Source: CADEEV01 sp964442185 (GTDB lineage Bacteria > Acidobacteriota > Vicinamibacteria > Fen-336). Taken from it: a stretch of 64,000 nt of DNA. The stretch covers positions 100,068-164,067 of the forward strand of contig CAYTWT010000257.1 in assembly GCA_964442185.1 (NCBI GenBank), written 5' to 3'. Below are positions 1 through 9,246 of this stretch, one piece after another (position 1 is the stretch's first letter; each line of letters begins with the position of its first letter). Under the pieces are notes generated by a model, which made no database searches, was not told where the DNA came from, and saw nothing but the letters and a program-made list of their open reading frames with translations. The translations under genes were made by a program, and so were the position numbers.

Positions 1-1320
1 TTTGTGTTCGGCGGCGAAAACCCAGTTGGCGGGCCAGGCGAGCGGCGTGCCGACACTCTCGCTCAGGATGGCGGCGCCGTTCTCCGTGATCCGCGCGAAG
101 CTCACGGTCTCGTCCTGCGGCAGCCGGCTGGCGCGGTACTGCGCCATCAGGAGCGTGTTCCACAGCACCAATAGCGCACCCGTGGCGGCGAGCACAGCGG
201 CCGGCCGGCGCGCGGCGGCGCGCTCGAGGCCGGCTACCGCATGGGCGAGGCCCAGGGCGAGGATCGGCAGCAATGAATCGAAGCGGCGATTCGAGAAGGA
301 ACCGCCCGCCCACCAGTCACCCGAACAGACGTTCACGTACCCCATGACCAGCACGGGCGCGAGCAGCGTGAAGCCCGTACGCGCGTCACGGCTCAAGAAG
401 GCGAGGTAGCCGAGGAGCGCGCCCCACAGCACCGGCGTCCAGTAGAGCAGCCCGTGACGCGATGAAAACAGCGTCTGCAGCAGGTACGGATGGTCGAGCC
501 GCAGGAAGTCGCGCCCGTGCGGCGGATCCGCGAGCAGATACTGGCCGAAGATCGCTTTCCACGCGAGCAACTGCGGGAAGGCGCCCAGCGCGAACGCGAG
601 CAGCGTGAGGCTCAGGGCGCCCAGCATCCTGGCGCTCGAGCGTCGGCGCGCGGACAGCAGCGATAGGGCTGGAAGCAGGAGGAATACGGCGTTCTGCCAA
701 CGCACCGTGGCGGCCAGGCCGATCAGCCCGCCCAGCGCCACAGCACGGAGCAGGCTCATCTCTCGCCGCGCGGGCCACCAGAGCGCGAGGATCGCGGCGG
801 CCAGAAAGAAGCTGCCCGGGTGGCTCATGACCGGCTCGCACACCGCATACCAGCAGAGGAAGGTCGCATAGAACGCGACCAGAATCGTGACGTCCGCGGC
901 CGCAGGCGCGACGACGTCTGCCAGCACCCCGCGCAGCAGGAGCAGGCCTGCCACGATGTAGGCAAGGCTCCCGAGACAGACGGCACGGATGTGCCAGGGC
1001 GAATAGCCGTCTAGGACGTCGCCCTGGGCGCGGGCGGCGAGGTCTCCGGCGGCGTAGAACGGCATCCACAGCAGCGCCGGGCCGACCGAGAAGATCGTCC
1101 GGCGGTGGCCGGTGACCGTCTTCACCAGCTTGTCGCCGCGGGTCAGGATCCCGAAGTGCTCGAACTCGTTCGCGAAATCGAGGTCATGATCGAAATACAG
1201 CGAGCGCAGGTGCGAGTAGTACTCCACGGCGTCGGCCGTGAGGCGCGGGACGGGAAGTGAGAGCTGGACCAAGAACGCTGGAAAGGCGAGCGCCAGGGCG
1301 AGCAGGAGAGAGCGTTTCAC
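1..1320 (-). CDS. GT-C type membrane glycosyltransferase (C-terminus outside window)
   Basis: This is a polytopic membrane protein of the PMT/ArnT-like (GT39/GT83-like) type, expected to transfer a sugar from a polyprenyl-phosphate donor on the outer face of the inner membrane. The visible 440 residues start at a GTG (1320-1318) sharing GTGA with the stop of the upstream oxidoreductase gene. An N-terminal hydrophobic segment is followed by DAVEYYSHLRSLYFDHDLDF; the acidic pair in this first loop is the usual catalytic region of GT-C enzymes. The same block recurs in the proteins at 2639-4627 and 9243-10607, so these are paralogues. The reading frame stays open to base 1, so the stop lies outside. 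The acceptor cannot be told from sequence. Confidence 0.85.
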   Translation of the reverse strand, partial: MKRSLLLALALAFPAFLVQLSLPVPRLTADAVEYYSHLRSLYFDHDLDFANEFEHFGILTRGDKLVKTVTGHRRTIFSVGPALLWMPFYAAGDLAARAQGDVLDGYSPWHIRAVCLGSLAYIVAGLLLLRGVLADVVAPAAADVTILVAFYATFLCWYAVCEPVMSHPGSFFLAAAILALWWPARREMSLLRAVALGGLIGLAATVRWQNAVFLLLPALSLLSARRRSSARMLGALSLTLLAFALGAFPQLLAWKAIFGQYLLADPPHGRDFLRLDHPYLLQTLFSSRHGLLYWTPVLWGALLGYLAFLSRDARTGFTLLAPVLVMGYVNVCSGDWWAGGSFSNRRFDSLLPILALGLAHAVAGLERAAARRPAAVLAATGALLVLWNTLLMAQYRASRLPQDETVSFARITENGAAILSESVGTPLAWPANWVFAAEHK

Positions 1321-2648
1321 CGACTGGCGGACGCCGGGCCACTCGCGGCGGCCGCCAGTCGCGCCGCCTCCTTGCCCAGGCTGAAGGAGCCGCTGATGGT
1401 GCGGTCGTGGGGATGGAGCTGGCAGGAGTCGGTGAGAAACAGGTTCGGCACGGGCGTCGCGATCGTCGGCGTCGACGTACGGTAGTCCGTCCGGCAGATC
1501 GGCTGGGCGAAGCGATCTCGGAACACGGCTGAGAACTTGACCCAGCTGCGGTCGAAGCCGGGATGGATGACCGCGAGGGCATCGCAGTACTTGCGCAGCA
1601 CTTCCTCGTCGTCCTGGTTGTAGCGGGGGTCGTCGGCCGAGAGGTACTGGGGCACGTAGAGGATCCGATCCCCGCCCAGCTCCGGCAGCGGGTTGAGGTT
1701 CGTGTACTCGATCATCCCGGCGAAAGGCACGCGGCGATCGCTCGTGTTCACCCAGAAGTAGGGCGTGACGCTCTCGCGCAGTCGCAGGAACAGGCAGAAG
1801 ATCCCGATCGTCGGGATCCTGCGAAGGCCGTCGAGGTAGGCCCCCTCCGGGAAATCCGGCGCGAGCTTCTCAAAACGCGACGTCGTGATCGTGGAGACGA
1901 CCACGTCGGCGGGGAGCGTCTCGCCCCCGACCCGTACGCCGCTCACGCGTCCCGCCCCGAGCAGGATGCGCTCGACGTCGGCCTTCATCCGAATTCGGCC
2001 GCCGCGCTTTTCGAAGTCGAGGCCGAGGCCGTCGAGGACCCGTTGTGAGCCGCCTTCGATGTAGCCGAGCTCCTCGCGCCAGGGCGATTTCCGGGAGCGT
2101 GAGAGTCGGACCATGCGCGCCCAGATCCAGGCGGCCGAGATCTCCTCGGCGTGCTCCGAGAACTTGAAGCGCAGCAGCGGCTCCCAGATCACCCGATAGG
2201 CCGGCTCGCCGAACATCGCCTTCAGCCATTCGACCGCCTGGCGCGACGCCAGATTCTCTTCTCGCTTCCACTGCGCCAGCTTCACGGCGATGCCCGCCCG
2301 CAGCCGGTCGTGAAAGGCGAGCGGCGCGAACTGGAGCAGCTCGAGCGGCGTCAAGAACGGGTACAGCGTCCCATTCACGAAATACGCCATCCGCGAGTCC
2401 TTCCAGTGGAGCCTGCTCGAAAGGCCTATCTCCGCGACCGTCTCGACCAGATCGTCGTCGCCGCGGCAGATGAAATGGTAGTAGCGTTCGAGGCTGACGC
2501 CTTGCACGTCGAAGGAACTGGCGAGACCGCCAAGAACCGGCGCCGACTCCAGCAGCGTCACGTCCAGGCCCGCCTTCACGAGGCTGTGCGCGGCCTTGAT
2601 GCCCGCCGGCCCCCCGCCGATGACCACGGCCTTCCGCCTCAAGCCCAT
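1317..2648 (-). CDS. FAD/NAD(P)-dependent oxidoreductase, amine-oxidase/UGM-like
   Basis: A 443-residue flavoprotein of the NAD(P)-binding Rossmann / amine oxidase superfamily, which includes protoporphyrinogen oxidase-like and UDP-galactopyranose mutase-like enzymes. The dinucleotide motif GGGPAG is at residues 11-16, with Glu34 at the end of strand 2 to hold the adenosine ribose. The segment LERYYHFICRGDDDLVE around residue 55 is typical of the family members found in glycan clusters. It overlaps the upstream GT-C gene by 10 bases and the next gene by 4 bases, so it is probably co-translated. A role in modifying a lipid-linked sugar is inferred from context only; the substrate is unknown. 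Confidence 0.8.
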   Translation of the reverse strand: MGLRRKAVVIGGGPAGIKAAHSLVKAGLDVTLLESAPVLGGLASSFDVQGVSLERYYHFICRGDDDLVETVAEIGLSSRLHWKDSRMAYFVNGTLYPFLTPLELLQFAPLAFHDRLRAGIAVKLAQWKREENLASRQAVEWLKAMFGEPAYRVIWEPLLRFKFSEHAEEISAAWIWARMVRLSRSRKSPWREELGYIEGGSQRVLDGLGLDFEKRGGRIRMKADVERILLGAGRVSGVRVGGETLPADVVVSTITTSRFEKLAPDFPEGAYLDGLRRIPTIGIFCLFLRLRESVTPYFWVNTSDRRVPFAGMIEYTNLNPLPELGGDRILYVPQYLSADDPRYNQDDEEVLRKYCDALAVIHPGFDRSWVKFSAVFRDRFAQPICRTDYRTSTPTIATPVPNLFLTDSCQLHPHDRTISGSFSLGKEAARLAAAASGPASASR

Positions 2649-4627
2649 CGCCTCGGGTTGGGGCTTGTTCGGACGAAGCTCACGGCGTCGACACGGACGT
2701 CCGTGGCGTCCTGGGTCACGAAGGCGATCTCGTTGACCTCACGCCGCCAGAACGACGCCGGGACAGCCACGCGCTCTTCGCCCCAGCCGCTTCCAACCCA
2801 CATTTCTCCAGCCGCGCGCCCGTTGACCAGCACGCGCAGCCGTCGCGGCTCCGGCGCGTTCACGCGCAGCTGCAGCTCGAGGTCTTCGGGCACGTCCAGA
2901 CTCGCAAACAGGCGGGCGCGCTGCTTGATGCGCCGCGCCGCGACACCGCTGTAGTCCTCGATGCCGCCCCAGCCTTCCGCAAGCAGTGCCTCGTCTCCCG
3001 CGCTGCCGATCTCGACACGCCCGCCGAGATTGTTCTGCATGTAGAAGAGGTAGCGGCCAACGACCAGGTCGTACTGGCCCGGTCGGCCGTGGCGGGCCGC
3101 AAAGAACCAACTCGCTGGCCAGGTGGTCGGAAAACCGACCCGGTCGCTCACGATCTGAGCTGCGTTCCGCGCGAGGGTTGGGAAGGCCACGGTGTCGTCG
3201 GCGGGGATCCAGTTGAGGCGCAGTTGCTCGGCGAGCGCCAGGTTCCAGGCGCAGAACGGCACGGCCATCGCAAGCGTCGCCAGGCGCGGGCGGCGCGCCA
3301 GGCAGCGGCGCAGCGCGTCGATCGAGGCCGCGAAGCCGAAGGCGAACACCGGCAGCAGACTGTCGAAGCGTCGGTTCGAGAAGGAAGCCCCACCCCAGTA
3401 GTCGGCAACACTCATGTTGAGCCACGTCATCAAGACCAGTGGCGGAAGAAAGGCGAGCGCCATCGCCGCTCGACGCTGCGCGAGCGGGAGCATGCCGACA
3501 AAGCCCAGCCAGAAGACGGGCGTCCACGACAGCAGCCCGTGGCGGGATGAAAACAGCGTTTCGAGCACGAACGGATGATGCAGCCGCACGAAGCCGGGCC
3601 CCTCGGGCGGATAGGGCACCCAGTGGTCGTAGATCGCCTTCCACGCGAGCAGCTGTGGGAACGCGCCGATCAGGGCGCCTGCGCCCAATGCCAGGGCATG
3701 CGGAATCAGGGCAAGCACGCCTCGCGGAGCGTAGCGGGAGCGCAGGGCGAGATCGAGCGCCGGCAGCAGCAGCAGGGTCCCGTTCTGCCAACGCACGCTC
3801 ATGGCCAGGCCCAGGACCAGGCCGAGCGCCAGGAAGGCGAATGGCCCGCTGCGCCCGCGGCCCCGCTCCCACAGCGTGATGGCAAGCGCCGCGAAGAAGG
3901 CCGCCGCCGCATGTGAATAGGTCGGTTGAAAAACCATGTACCAGTAGTGGAACGTCGCGAAGTAGACGAGCAGCACGGCGGCGAGCGCCGTGCCCGCGGG
4001 GAAATGCCGCAGCAGCAGGGCGTGGATCAGGACCACGGCGAAGAATCCGTACAGCAGGCTGCCGAGCGCCACGGCATTGCGGTGGTAGGGGCCGTAACCC
4101 GAGAGGTCGGGATCGCCGCCGAGCGCGCGGTCCACGCGGCCGACCAGTTCTCCCACTCCGAAGAACGGGCCCCACACCAGCGCGGGCCCGACCGAATAGA
4201 TGGTCCGGCGCAAGCCGGTCTTCGTGGGCATCTGCAGGTCACCCCGCGAAAGCAGGCCGAAGTGCTCGTATTCGTTGGTGAGATCGAAGTCGCCGTCCTT
4301 CCAGAGCGAATGGACGAACAGGTAGTAGCTGAGCCCGTCGCCGTCGATCCTCCCGCCCGCGACCTGGAAGTGGACGAGGCTCGGCAACAGCAGCAGGCAG
4401 AGGGCCAAAACGCCGCCGCTCAGGCGCTCGGCCCTGGGCTGCAGACTCCGGAAGCGAAGCACGAAGAGCACCCCGACGAGCGCAGCTCGCACCGCGAAGC
4501 CCAGCGCGCTCACCGGCGACAGCCCGAAGGGCGCCAGAAGCGAAAGCTCTCCCGTGATCACGATCAGCGCGAGATCAGCCACAAGCAGAGCGAGCGCGGC
4601 GCCCGTGAGGCGACGCAGAATCATCAC
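2639..4627 (-). CDS. GT-C type membrane glycosyltransferase with C-terminal beta domain
   Basis: About 660 residues with roughly a dozen hydrophobic segments, related to the proteins at 1-1320 and 9243-10607. The first periplasmic loop carries DGLSYYLFVHSLWKDGDFDL, the acidic block expected at a GT-C active site, and the next conserved block (TIYSVGPALVWGPFF) matches the first gene almost word for word. Unlike the copy at 9243-10607, this one has a soluble C-terminal tail of about 150 residues rich in beta strands (RLRVLVNGRAAGEMWVGSG), possibly a carbohydrate-binding domain. Start is either GTG 4627 or ATG 4624; both overlap the stop of the preceding GT4 gene (GTGATG). Inferred role: outer-face glycosyl transfer from a polyprenyl carrier. 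Confidence 0.85.
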   Translation of the reverse strand: MMILRRLTGAALALLVADLALIVITGELSLLAPFGLSPVSALGFAVRAALVGVLFVLRFRSLQPRAERLSGGVLALCLLLLPSLVHFQVAGGRIDGDGLSYYLFVHSLWKDGDFDLTNEYEHFGLLSRGDLQMPTKTGLRRTIYSVGPALVWGPFFGVGELVGRVDRALGGDPDLSGYGPYHRNAVALGSLLYGFFAVVLIHALLLRHFPAGTALAAVLLVYFATFHYWYMVFQPTYSHAAAAFFAALAITLWERGRGRSGPFAFLALGLVLGLAMSVRWQNGTLLLLPALDLALRSRYAPRGVLALIPHALALGAGALIGAFPQLLAWKAIYDHWVPYPPEGPGFVRLHHPFVLETLFSSRHGLLSWTPVFWLGFVGMLPLAQRRAAMALAFLPPLVLMTWLNMSVADYWGGASFSNRRFDSLLPVFAFGFAASIDALRRCLARRPRLATLAMAVPFCAWNLALAEQLRLNWIPADDTVAFPTLARNAAQIVSDRVGFPTTWPASWFFAARHGRPGQYDLVVGRYLFYMQNNLGGRVEIGSAGDEALLAEGWGGIEDYSGVAARRIKQRARLFASLDVPEDLELQLRVNAPEPRRLRVLVNGRAAGEMWVGSGWGEERVAVPASFWRREVNEIAFVTQDATDVRVDAVSFVRTSPNPRRWA

Positions 4628-5820
4628 GCGAGCAGCTCTTCGTAGAGCGTGATGGTGCGGCGCGCGAGCGCCGACCAGGCGAACTGCGCCAGCGCGCGCT
4701 TTCGACCGGCCACGCCGAGCCGCCGGCGCAGGGCGGCGCTCGGGATCAGCTCCGCGAGTGCTGTGGCCAGGCCTTCGATGTCCCCCGGGGCGACGAGCCG
4801 GCCCGTGGACTCGTCCACCTTGTCCGGGATGCCGCCGGCGCGTGTCGCCACGACCGGCAGCCCGTGAGCCATGGCTTCCAGCGTCACCAGGCTCGAACCT
4901 TCGTAGTGCGTCGCGTGGACGAAGATGTCGGCGCGTTCATAGAGAGCGTGCAGCAGACTCTCGCTCGTGCGTCCTGCAAGGAGCAGGTGCCGCGCGACGC
5001 CGTGGCGCCGCTGTTTCAAGAGCGAAGCGGCGTAGCGGCCGTCGCCGACCACGACCCAGGCCCAATTGGGCGGCAGGCTGCCGCGGGCCTCGAGCGCCTC
5101 GAGCGCCAGGAGCGTGTCGCCAAAGCCTTTGTAGGCCTCGATCCTTCCCACCGAGAGGAACACCGGATCGGCCGTCTTGAGCGAAGGCAGCGCCTGGCGG
5201 GCGATCCGCTTCCAGTCGGGCGGGGTCGCCTCGCGGATCTCAGCGGCGTCGATGCCGTTCTCGAGTACGACCACCTTGTCCTCGCTGACGCCGAGATAGC
5301 GGGGCACGTCCCCGCGCGTGGCTTCGTCGGTCGCGATCACCCGGTCCGAGAGGCGCGCCGCTTCGCGGGACAATGCGCGTAGCCGGGACAACGCGAGGCC
5401 CTTCACGCCCGTCGCCTTGTGCTCCTCCATGCCTTGCGGGTTCATCACGAGTGGGGCTCGCAGCCCGGCGTCTTTCGCCCTCAAGCGGCCGTAGCCGAGG
5501 GCCGCCACGCCTTGCGCATGCACGATGTCGATGGCCCCCGCCTTCACCCGCTCCGCCACGGCCGCGCCCAGGCGCACGGCGAAGCGGGGATAGTTGAGGG
5601 TGCGATCGAGCACACGGCCATGAGCGCCGGCTGGCACGCCGCCATAGGGGACGAAGACGACCTCGCCCGGGAAGGCGCCCTGCCGCGTCGCCGGCCGCGT
5701 GAAGAGCGTCACCTCGACGCCGGCCTTGCGCAGGTGCTTCGCGAGGTGATAGATGGCACGCTCGAGCCCGCCGGGCTCGTGGAGCGGGTGTGCCGCGCGC
5801 GTGAGCAGGGCAACCTTCAC
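4624..5820 (-). CDS. GT4 family glycosyltransferase
   Basis: A 398-residue GT-B fold, retaining glycosyltransferase. The N-terminal acceptor domain begins VKVALLTRAAHPLHEPGGLE, with the glycine-rich loop typical of the family. The C-terminal nucleotide-sugar domain has the acidic E-x7-E region in HYEGSSLVTLEAMAHGLPVV, followed by ATRAGGIPD. The reading frame remains open far upstream (to about 6606), but the family N-terminus and a GTG at 5820, sharing GTGA with the upstream stop, fix the start. It probably transfers a sugar from an NDP donor to a lipid-linked intermediate in the cytoplasm. The sugar is not predictable. Confidence 0.9.
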   Translation of the reverse strand: MKVALLTRAAHPLHEPGGLERAIYHLAKHLRKAGVEVTLFTRPATRQGAFPGEVVFVPYGGVPAGAHGRVLDRTLNYPRFAVRLGAAVAERVKAGAIDIVHAQGVAALGYGRLRAKDAGLRAPLVMNPQGMEEHKATGVKGLALSRLRALSREAARLSDRVIATDEATRGDVPRYLGVSEDKVVVLENGIDAAEIREATPPDWKRIARQALPSLKTADPVFLSVGRIEAYKGFGDTLLALEALEARGSLPPNWAWVVVGDGRYAASLLKQRRHGVARHLLLAGRTSESLLHALYERADIFVHATHYEGSSLVTLEAMAHGLPVVATRAGGIPDKVDESTGRLVAPGDIEGLATALAELIPSAALRRRLGVAGRKRALAQFAWSALARRTITLYEELLA

Positions 5821-6983
5821 GGCTGGAGCCTCTTGTACACGGCCTCGTAGCGCGGCACCAGCGCCTCCGGGGAAAAAATCCGGGCCCGCGCCCGTGCGCC
5901 CTCTGCGATGCGCCGGCGTAATGCTTCGTCGCCGACCAGCCGAGCCACCGCGTCCCCAAGCGATGCGGCGTCGGGCACCACGAGCCCGCTCTCGCCGTCG
6001 ACGAGGATCTCGCGCGTACCGCCCGTTTCCATGGCGGCGACGGGGGTGCCCAGGGCCAGCGCCTCGAGTAGCACCCGCGACAGGGGTTCGGGCCAGAGCG
6101 AGGGGAACACCAGAACGCTGGCGCGGGCGAGCGAGCGGAGCACGTCGTCGCGCTGCGCCCAGCCGCGCATCACGAGCGGAACGCCGCGTAAGGCAGCCTC
6201 GGATTCTACATCGTGGGCCAGCGACCCCTCGCCCAGGATGACGAGCGGCAGGCCGGTCTTGGCGGCGGCCACGGCGGGAACGAGGAGTCGGGCTCCCTTG
6301 TTTTCCTCGAGCTTGCCGATGAAGAGCAAGAAGCGCTCCGGCAGCGGAACCGCCGGCGGCGGCTCCGCCAAGGCCCGGGCTTCCTCCGCATCCACCACGT
6401 TTGGGATGACCTCCACGCGCGGGATACCCGCACCGCGTAGCTCCGCGCCCACCGCTTCGCTGACGGCGAGGGTCGCTCCTGCGCGGCCGAGAGCCGAGCG
6501 TTTGGCCCGGAGATCCCACTGCATGTAGGGGATCGCCCCCCACGAGAACGGGGCCGGCGCGTTCACGTGGCCCTGCACGCAGCGTGTCATCGGCTCCAGG
6601 CCACAAGCCAGGCAGAGCGTCCCGCGCGACAACCGCGTCGACCAGAAGCAGACAGGCCAGTGATCCCGCACGGTGACCGCGACCCGGCGCGCGCGCTGGC
6701 CACGGAGCGCGCCGAGCGCCGACAGCGAGTGCTGCGCGTGGATCACGGCGGCCTCCTCGCGGGCGAGATGGGCGTCGAAGGCGCCGGGCAGCGTGAAGCG
6801 CTTGCGACCCGGCGCGACGAGCCGCGTGACCCGCAAGCCGTCGATGTCCTCAGGGCCCGGGCTCGTGGTGACGACGGACACCTCATGGCCTGCGGCCCGC
6901 AGCCCGAGCGCCAACGCCCGGGACGACCAGCCAGCGCCCCCCGCGCGGGGCGGGAAGACCTCGCTCACGAAGACGAGTCTCAC
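5817..6983 (-). CDS. GT4 family glycosyltransferase
   Basis: A 388-residue GT-B glycosyltransferase. It starts VRLVFVSEVFPPRAGGAGW at GTG 6983, which overlaps the upstream TGA as GTGA; an in-frame extension to 7034 exists but lies inside the upstream gene and has no family similarity. The nucleotide-sugar domain includes FLLFIGKLEENKGARLL and the acidic motif region PEPLSRVLLEALALGTPV. A cysteine pair sits mid-protein (LCLACGLEPMTRC), as in GT4 members that carry a small metal or disulfide site. It lies in a chain of co-oriented GT genes and is presumably one step of the same glycan assembly. Confidence 0.9.
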   Translation of the reverse strand: MRLVFVSEVFPPRAGGAGWSSRALALGLRAAGHEVSVVTTSPGPEDIDGLRVTRLVAPGRKRFTLPGAFDAHLAREEAAVIHAQHSLSALGALRGQRARRVAVTVRDHWPVCFWSTRLSRGTLCLACGLEPMTRCVQGHVNAPAPFSWGAIPYMQWDLRAKRSALGRAGATLAVSEAVGAELRGAGIPRVEVIPNVVDAEEARALAEPPPAVPLPERFLLFIGKLEENKGARLLVPAVAAAKTGLPLVILGEGSLAHDVESEAALRGVPLVMRGWAQRDDVLRSLARASVLVFPSLWPEPLSRVLLEALALGTPVAAMETGGTREILVDGESGLVVPDAASLGDAVARLVGDEALRRRIAEGARARARIFSPEALVPRYEAVYKRLQP

Positions 6984-8119
6984 GCCGCGATCCTCTCCAG
7001 CACCTTCTCGAGCTGCTCGCAGTGTCGTGCCCACGAGTAGTGCGCGACGACCCGTACGCGCGCCGCGCTGCCAAGGCGGGCACGTAAACCCACATCGTCC
7101 GCGAGGCGTTCGATCTGTCGAGCCAGGTCGACGGGATCGGCCTCGCGGAACATGAGCCCTTCCTCGCCGTCGCGCACGATCTGGGTGAGCGGAAAGCGCG
7201 GGATCGTAAGCGTGGGCAAGGCGCTCGCCATGTACTCGAAGATCTTGAGTGGTGACCAGTAGAAGCCAAGCGAAAGCTGTCGCTGGCGCGCCGTATCGTA
7301 AGGCGCTATGCCGAGGTCGCCCGCGGCGACGATCTCGGGCATGCGCTCGTAGGGCTGGGTGCCGAGCCGCAGCCCGCGATAGCCAACGCCAGGGCCGCGT
7401 GTCTCGCCCCCGACCAGAACGAAAAAGATGTCCGCCCGACTGGCGAGCCGCGCCGCAGCCGCTTCGAAAACGTGCACGCCATGCCAGGGGCGGAAGCTGC
7501 CACTGAAGAGAACGACGACAGCGGCCTCCGGGATTCCAAGCGAGCGGCGCGTTTCGAGGCGGCGGCGGCTGGGGGCAAAGGCCGCGACGTTGGCGCCCCA
7601 GGTGACGGTGATGGTTTTCTCACGGGCGAAGGCGGGCACGATCTCGGGGATCGGCGCTACGAGCGCCCGGGCCTCGCGGCACAGCCGCTCGCGGTAGCGT
7701 CGTAGCGGCCGCACCAGCATGGCCGCGTCGAGGACGGCCTTGAATGAGCCCGCGTGATCTACGATCGGCGAGTTCACCTCGAGCAGCGCGGGGATCCCCC
7801 TGCGAGTCGCGACGGTGATGCCTTCTCCCCCAAAATTGTAGTAGCGCTCCATCAGGACATCGGGCGCGACTGCGCGCGCGAGCTGGTCCACCGCGAGCGC
7901 TGCCCGGAAGCGAAAGAAGCGATGCGGCGGCGTCCAACCGACCCGATGCCAAAACACGCCCCCGTCCTGTTCCTGGGCCTTGGCGCTCGGCGTCTGTCTT
8001 ATCACGGCGTGGACCTCGTGGCCGCGGGCTGCAAGCCCGCGGGCCACCTCGAGAACGTGGACGCTCCCGCCGGTGGTTCCCGGGACGACCTGGTCGGAGG
8101 CTACGTAGAGGATCTTCAA
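6980..8119 (-). CDS. GT4 family glycosyltransferase
   Basis: A 379-residue GT-B enzyme starting MKILYVASDQVVPGTTGGSV, with the glycine-rich acceptor-domain loop and a C-terminal donor domain (VVLFSGSFRPWHGVHVFEAA; SPLKIFEYMASALPTL). The usual second Glu of the E-x7-E pair is less obvious than in its neighbours (KIFEYMASALPTL keeps one Glu), so its donor chemistry may differ. It overlaps both neighbours by 4 bases (upstream methyltransferase stop at 8116; own stop at 6980). Cytoplasmic, polysaccharide assembly; substrate unknown. Confidence 0.88.
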   Translation of the reverse strand: MKILYVASDQVVPGTTGGSVHVLEVARGLAARGHEVHAVIRQTPSAKAQEQDGGVFWHRVGWTPPHRFFRFRAALAVDQLARAVAPDVLMERYYNFGGEGITVATRRGIPALLEVNSPIVDHAGSFKAVLDAAMLVRPLRRYRERLCREARALVAPIPEIVPAFAREKTITVTWGANVAAFAPSRRRLETRRSLGIPEAAVVVLFSGSFRPWHGVHVFEAAAARLASRADIFFVLVGGETRGPGVGYRGLRLGTQPYERMPEIVAAGDLGIAPYDTARQRQLSLGFYWSPLKIFEYMASALPTLTIPRFPLTQIVRDGEEGLMFREADPVDLARQIERLADDVGLRARLGSAARVRVVAHYSWARHCEQLEKVLERIAA

Positions 8120-9246
8120 GGTCGCGGCCGCGGCACGAGCAGGCCGAAGAACGGCCCCGTCCGGATGCGGCCGAAGAGCCAGATGTCGAGCTTGAGCAAG
8201 AGCGTGAGGGCGCGGGCGATGGCCAGGACGACAGCGCCTGGAGGCGGAGCGCCGGCGCTCTCTTCGGCACGTTCGTGCGCAGCCTCGACGGCGTGGTCGT
8301 GAGACGCCTTGGCTCTCCGGCGCCGGGCCTGCTCCACGATCCGCAACAGCAGGTCCTCGATCACCGCCTTGAAGACGACGTTGTAGTAGCGACGCTGGGT
8401 CACGGAAAAGCCTGCGGTCGCAGCCAGAGCTTCGAAGTGCTCGTGGCTGCGGATCGGATTGAGATGATCGCTCTTCCGCATCGCCTCACGCTCGTAGTCG
8501 ACTAGGCCGAGCTGACCGAGCCGCTTCGCCAGACGATTCACCCAGCGCTGGAACGAAGCGAGTTTCGACGACTCCATCGCGTGCGTGTACACGAACAGCC
8601 TGCCGGTGGGACTGAGCGCCCGGCGCGCTTCGAGCAGAACCTCAGCGACGCCGGGCTCGTCGAGATGTTCGAGAACGTCGAGGCTGTAGGCGCACGGATA
8701 GGCGCCCTTGCGAAACGGCAGCCGGCGCAGATCACCCAGGACCAGGTCCACCTCGCGTGCCGCCCGAGGCAGGAAGAACGGCGCGACATCGACACCGGCG
8801 GCGTGGACGCCGCCCTGGCCGGTGAAGAGTGCGAACTTGCCGGCACCACAGCCCAGGTCGAGGACCGTCTCTCCCGGCGCCGGCCGCAACATGCCCAGCA
8901 TCATTTCGATCTTGATCCTGGCCGACAGCACCGGCGTCGCGTCCGTGACGTGGAGGCGCTCGTGGAACTCATGGTCGGCGTACTGCGTGACCTCGCCGAC
9001 ACTGGTGCGCGGGACGAGATCGACATAGCCAGCTTTGCCGTTCACCACATAGGCGACGCCGCACGCGGGACAGCGCAATCCGGCTCCCGCGCTTTCGAGC
9101 CGGACCTTGTCGGGTCCGCCGCAGGGACATCCGGCTCGTCCGGCATAGTCGTCGGGCCCCTCTGATCTCCGCGTGCAGCGCCCACAGCCTGCGGCCTCGA
9201 GGCACAGCGGGCAGGCCAGGCGCTGGAGGAGCGCCTTCGAAATCAA
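8116..9246 (-). CDS. SAM-dependent methyltransferase with Cys-rich N-terminus
   Basis: A 376-residue class I methyltransferase. SAM motif I is VLDLGCGAGKFAL (about residues 128-140), followed by GVDVAP and CAYSLDVLEHLDEPG, the latter typical of type 11/12 methyltransferases. The first 65 residues carry cysteine pairs CPLC (12-15), C21/C24, C40/C42 and CPAC (59-62), suggesting one or two zinc ribbons. The start is TTG 9246, sharing TTGA with the stop of the upstream GT-C gene; longer upstream readings have no family similarity. The C-terminus has a basic stretch and a hydrophobic segment near residue 345. Its place among GTs suggests methylation of a sugar or lipid carrier, which is an inference. 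Confidence 0.85.
   Translation of the reverse strand: MISKALLQRLACPLCLEAAGCGRCTRRSEGPDDYAGRAGCPCGGPDKVRLESAGAGLRCPACGVAYVVNGKAGYVDLVPRTSVGEVTQYADHEFHERLHVTDATPVLSARIKIEMMLGMLRPAPGETVLDLGCGAGKFALFTGQGGVHAAGVDVAPFFLPRAAREVDLVLGDLRRLPFRKGAYPCAYSLDVLEHLDEPGVAEVLLEARRALSPTGRLFVYTHAMESSKLASFQRWVNRLAKRLGQLGLVDYEREAMRKSDHLNPIRSHEHFEALAATAGFSVTQRRYYNVVFKAVIEDLLLRIVEQARRRRAKASHDHAVEAAHERAEESAGAPPPGAVVLAIARALTLLLKLDIWLFGRIRTGPFFGLLVPRPRP

Noticed and set aside
4624..6606. A fused or extended GT4 protein of 660 residues
   Set aside because: The first 260 residues are an out-of-frame reading of the neighbouring GT4 gene; the real N-terminus is at GTG 5820.
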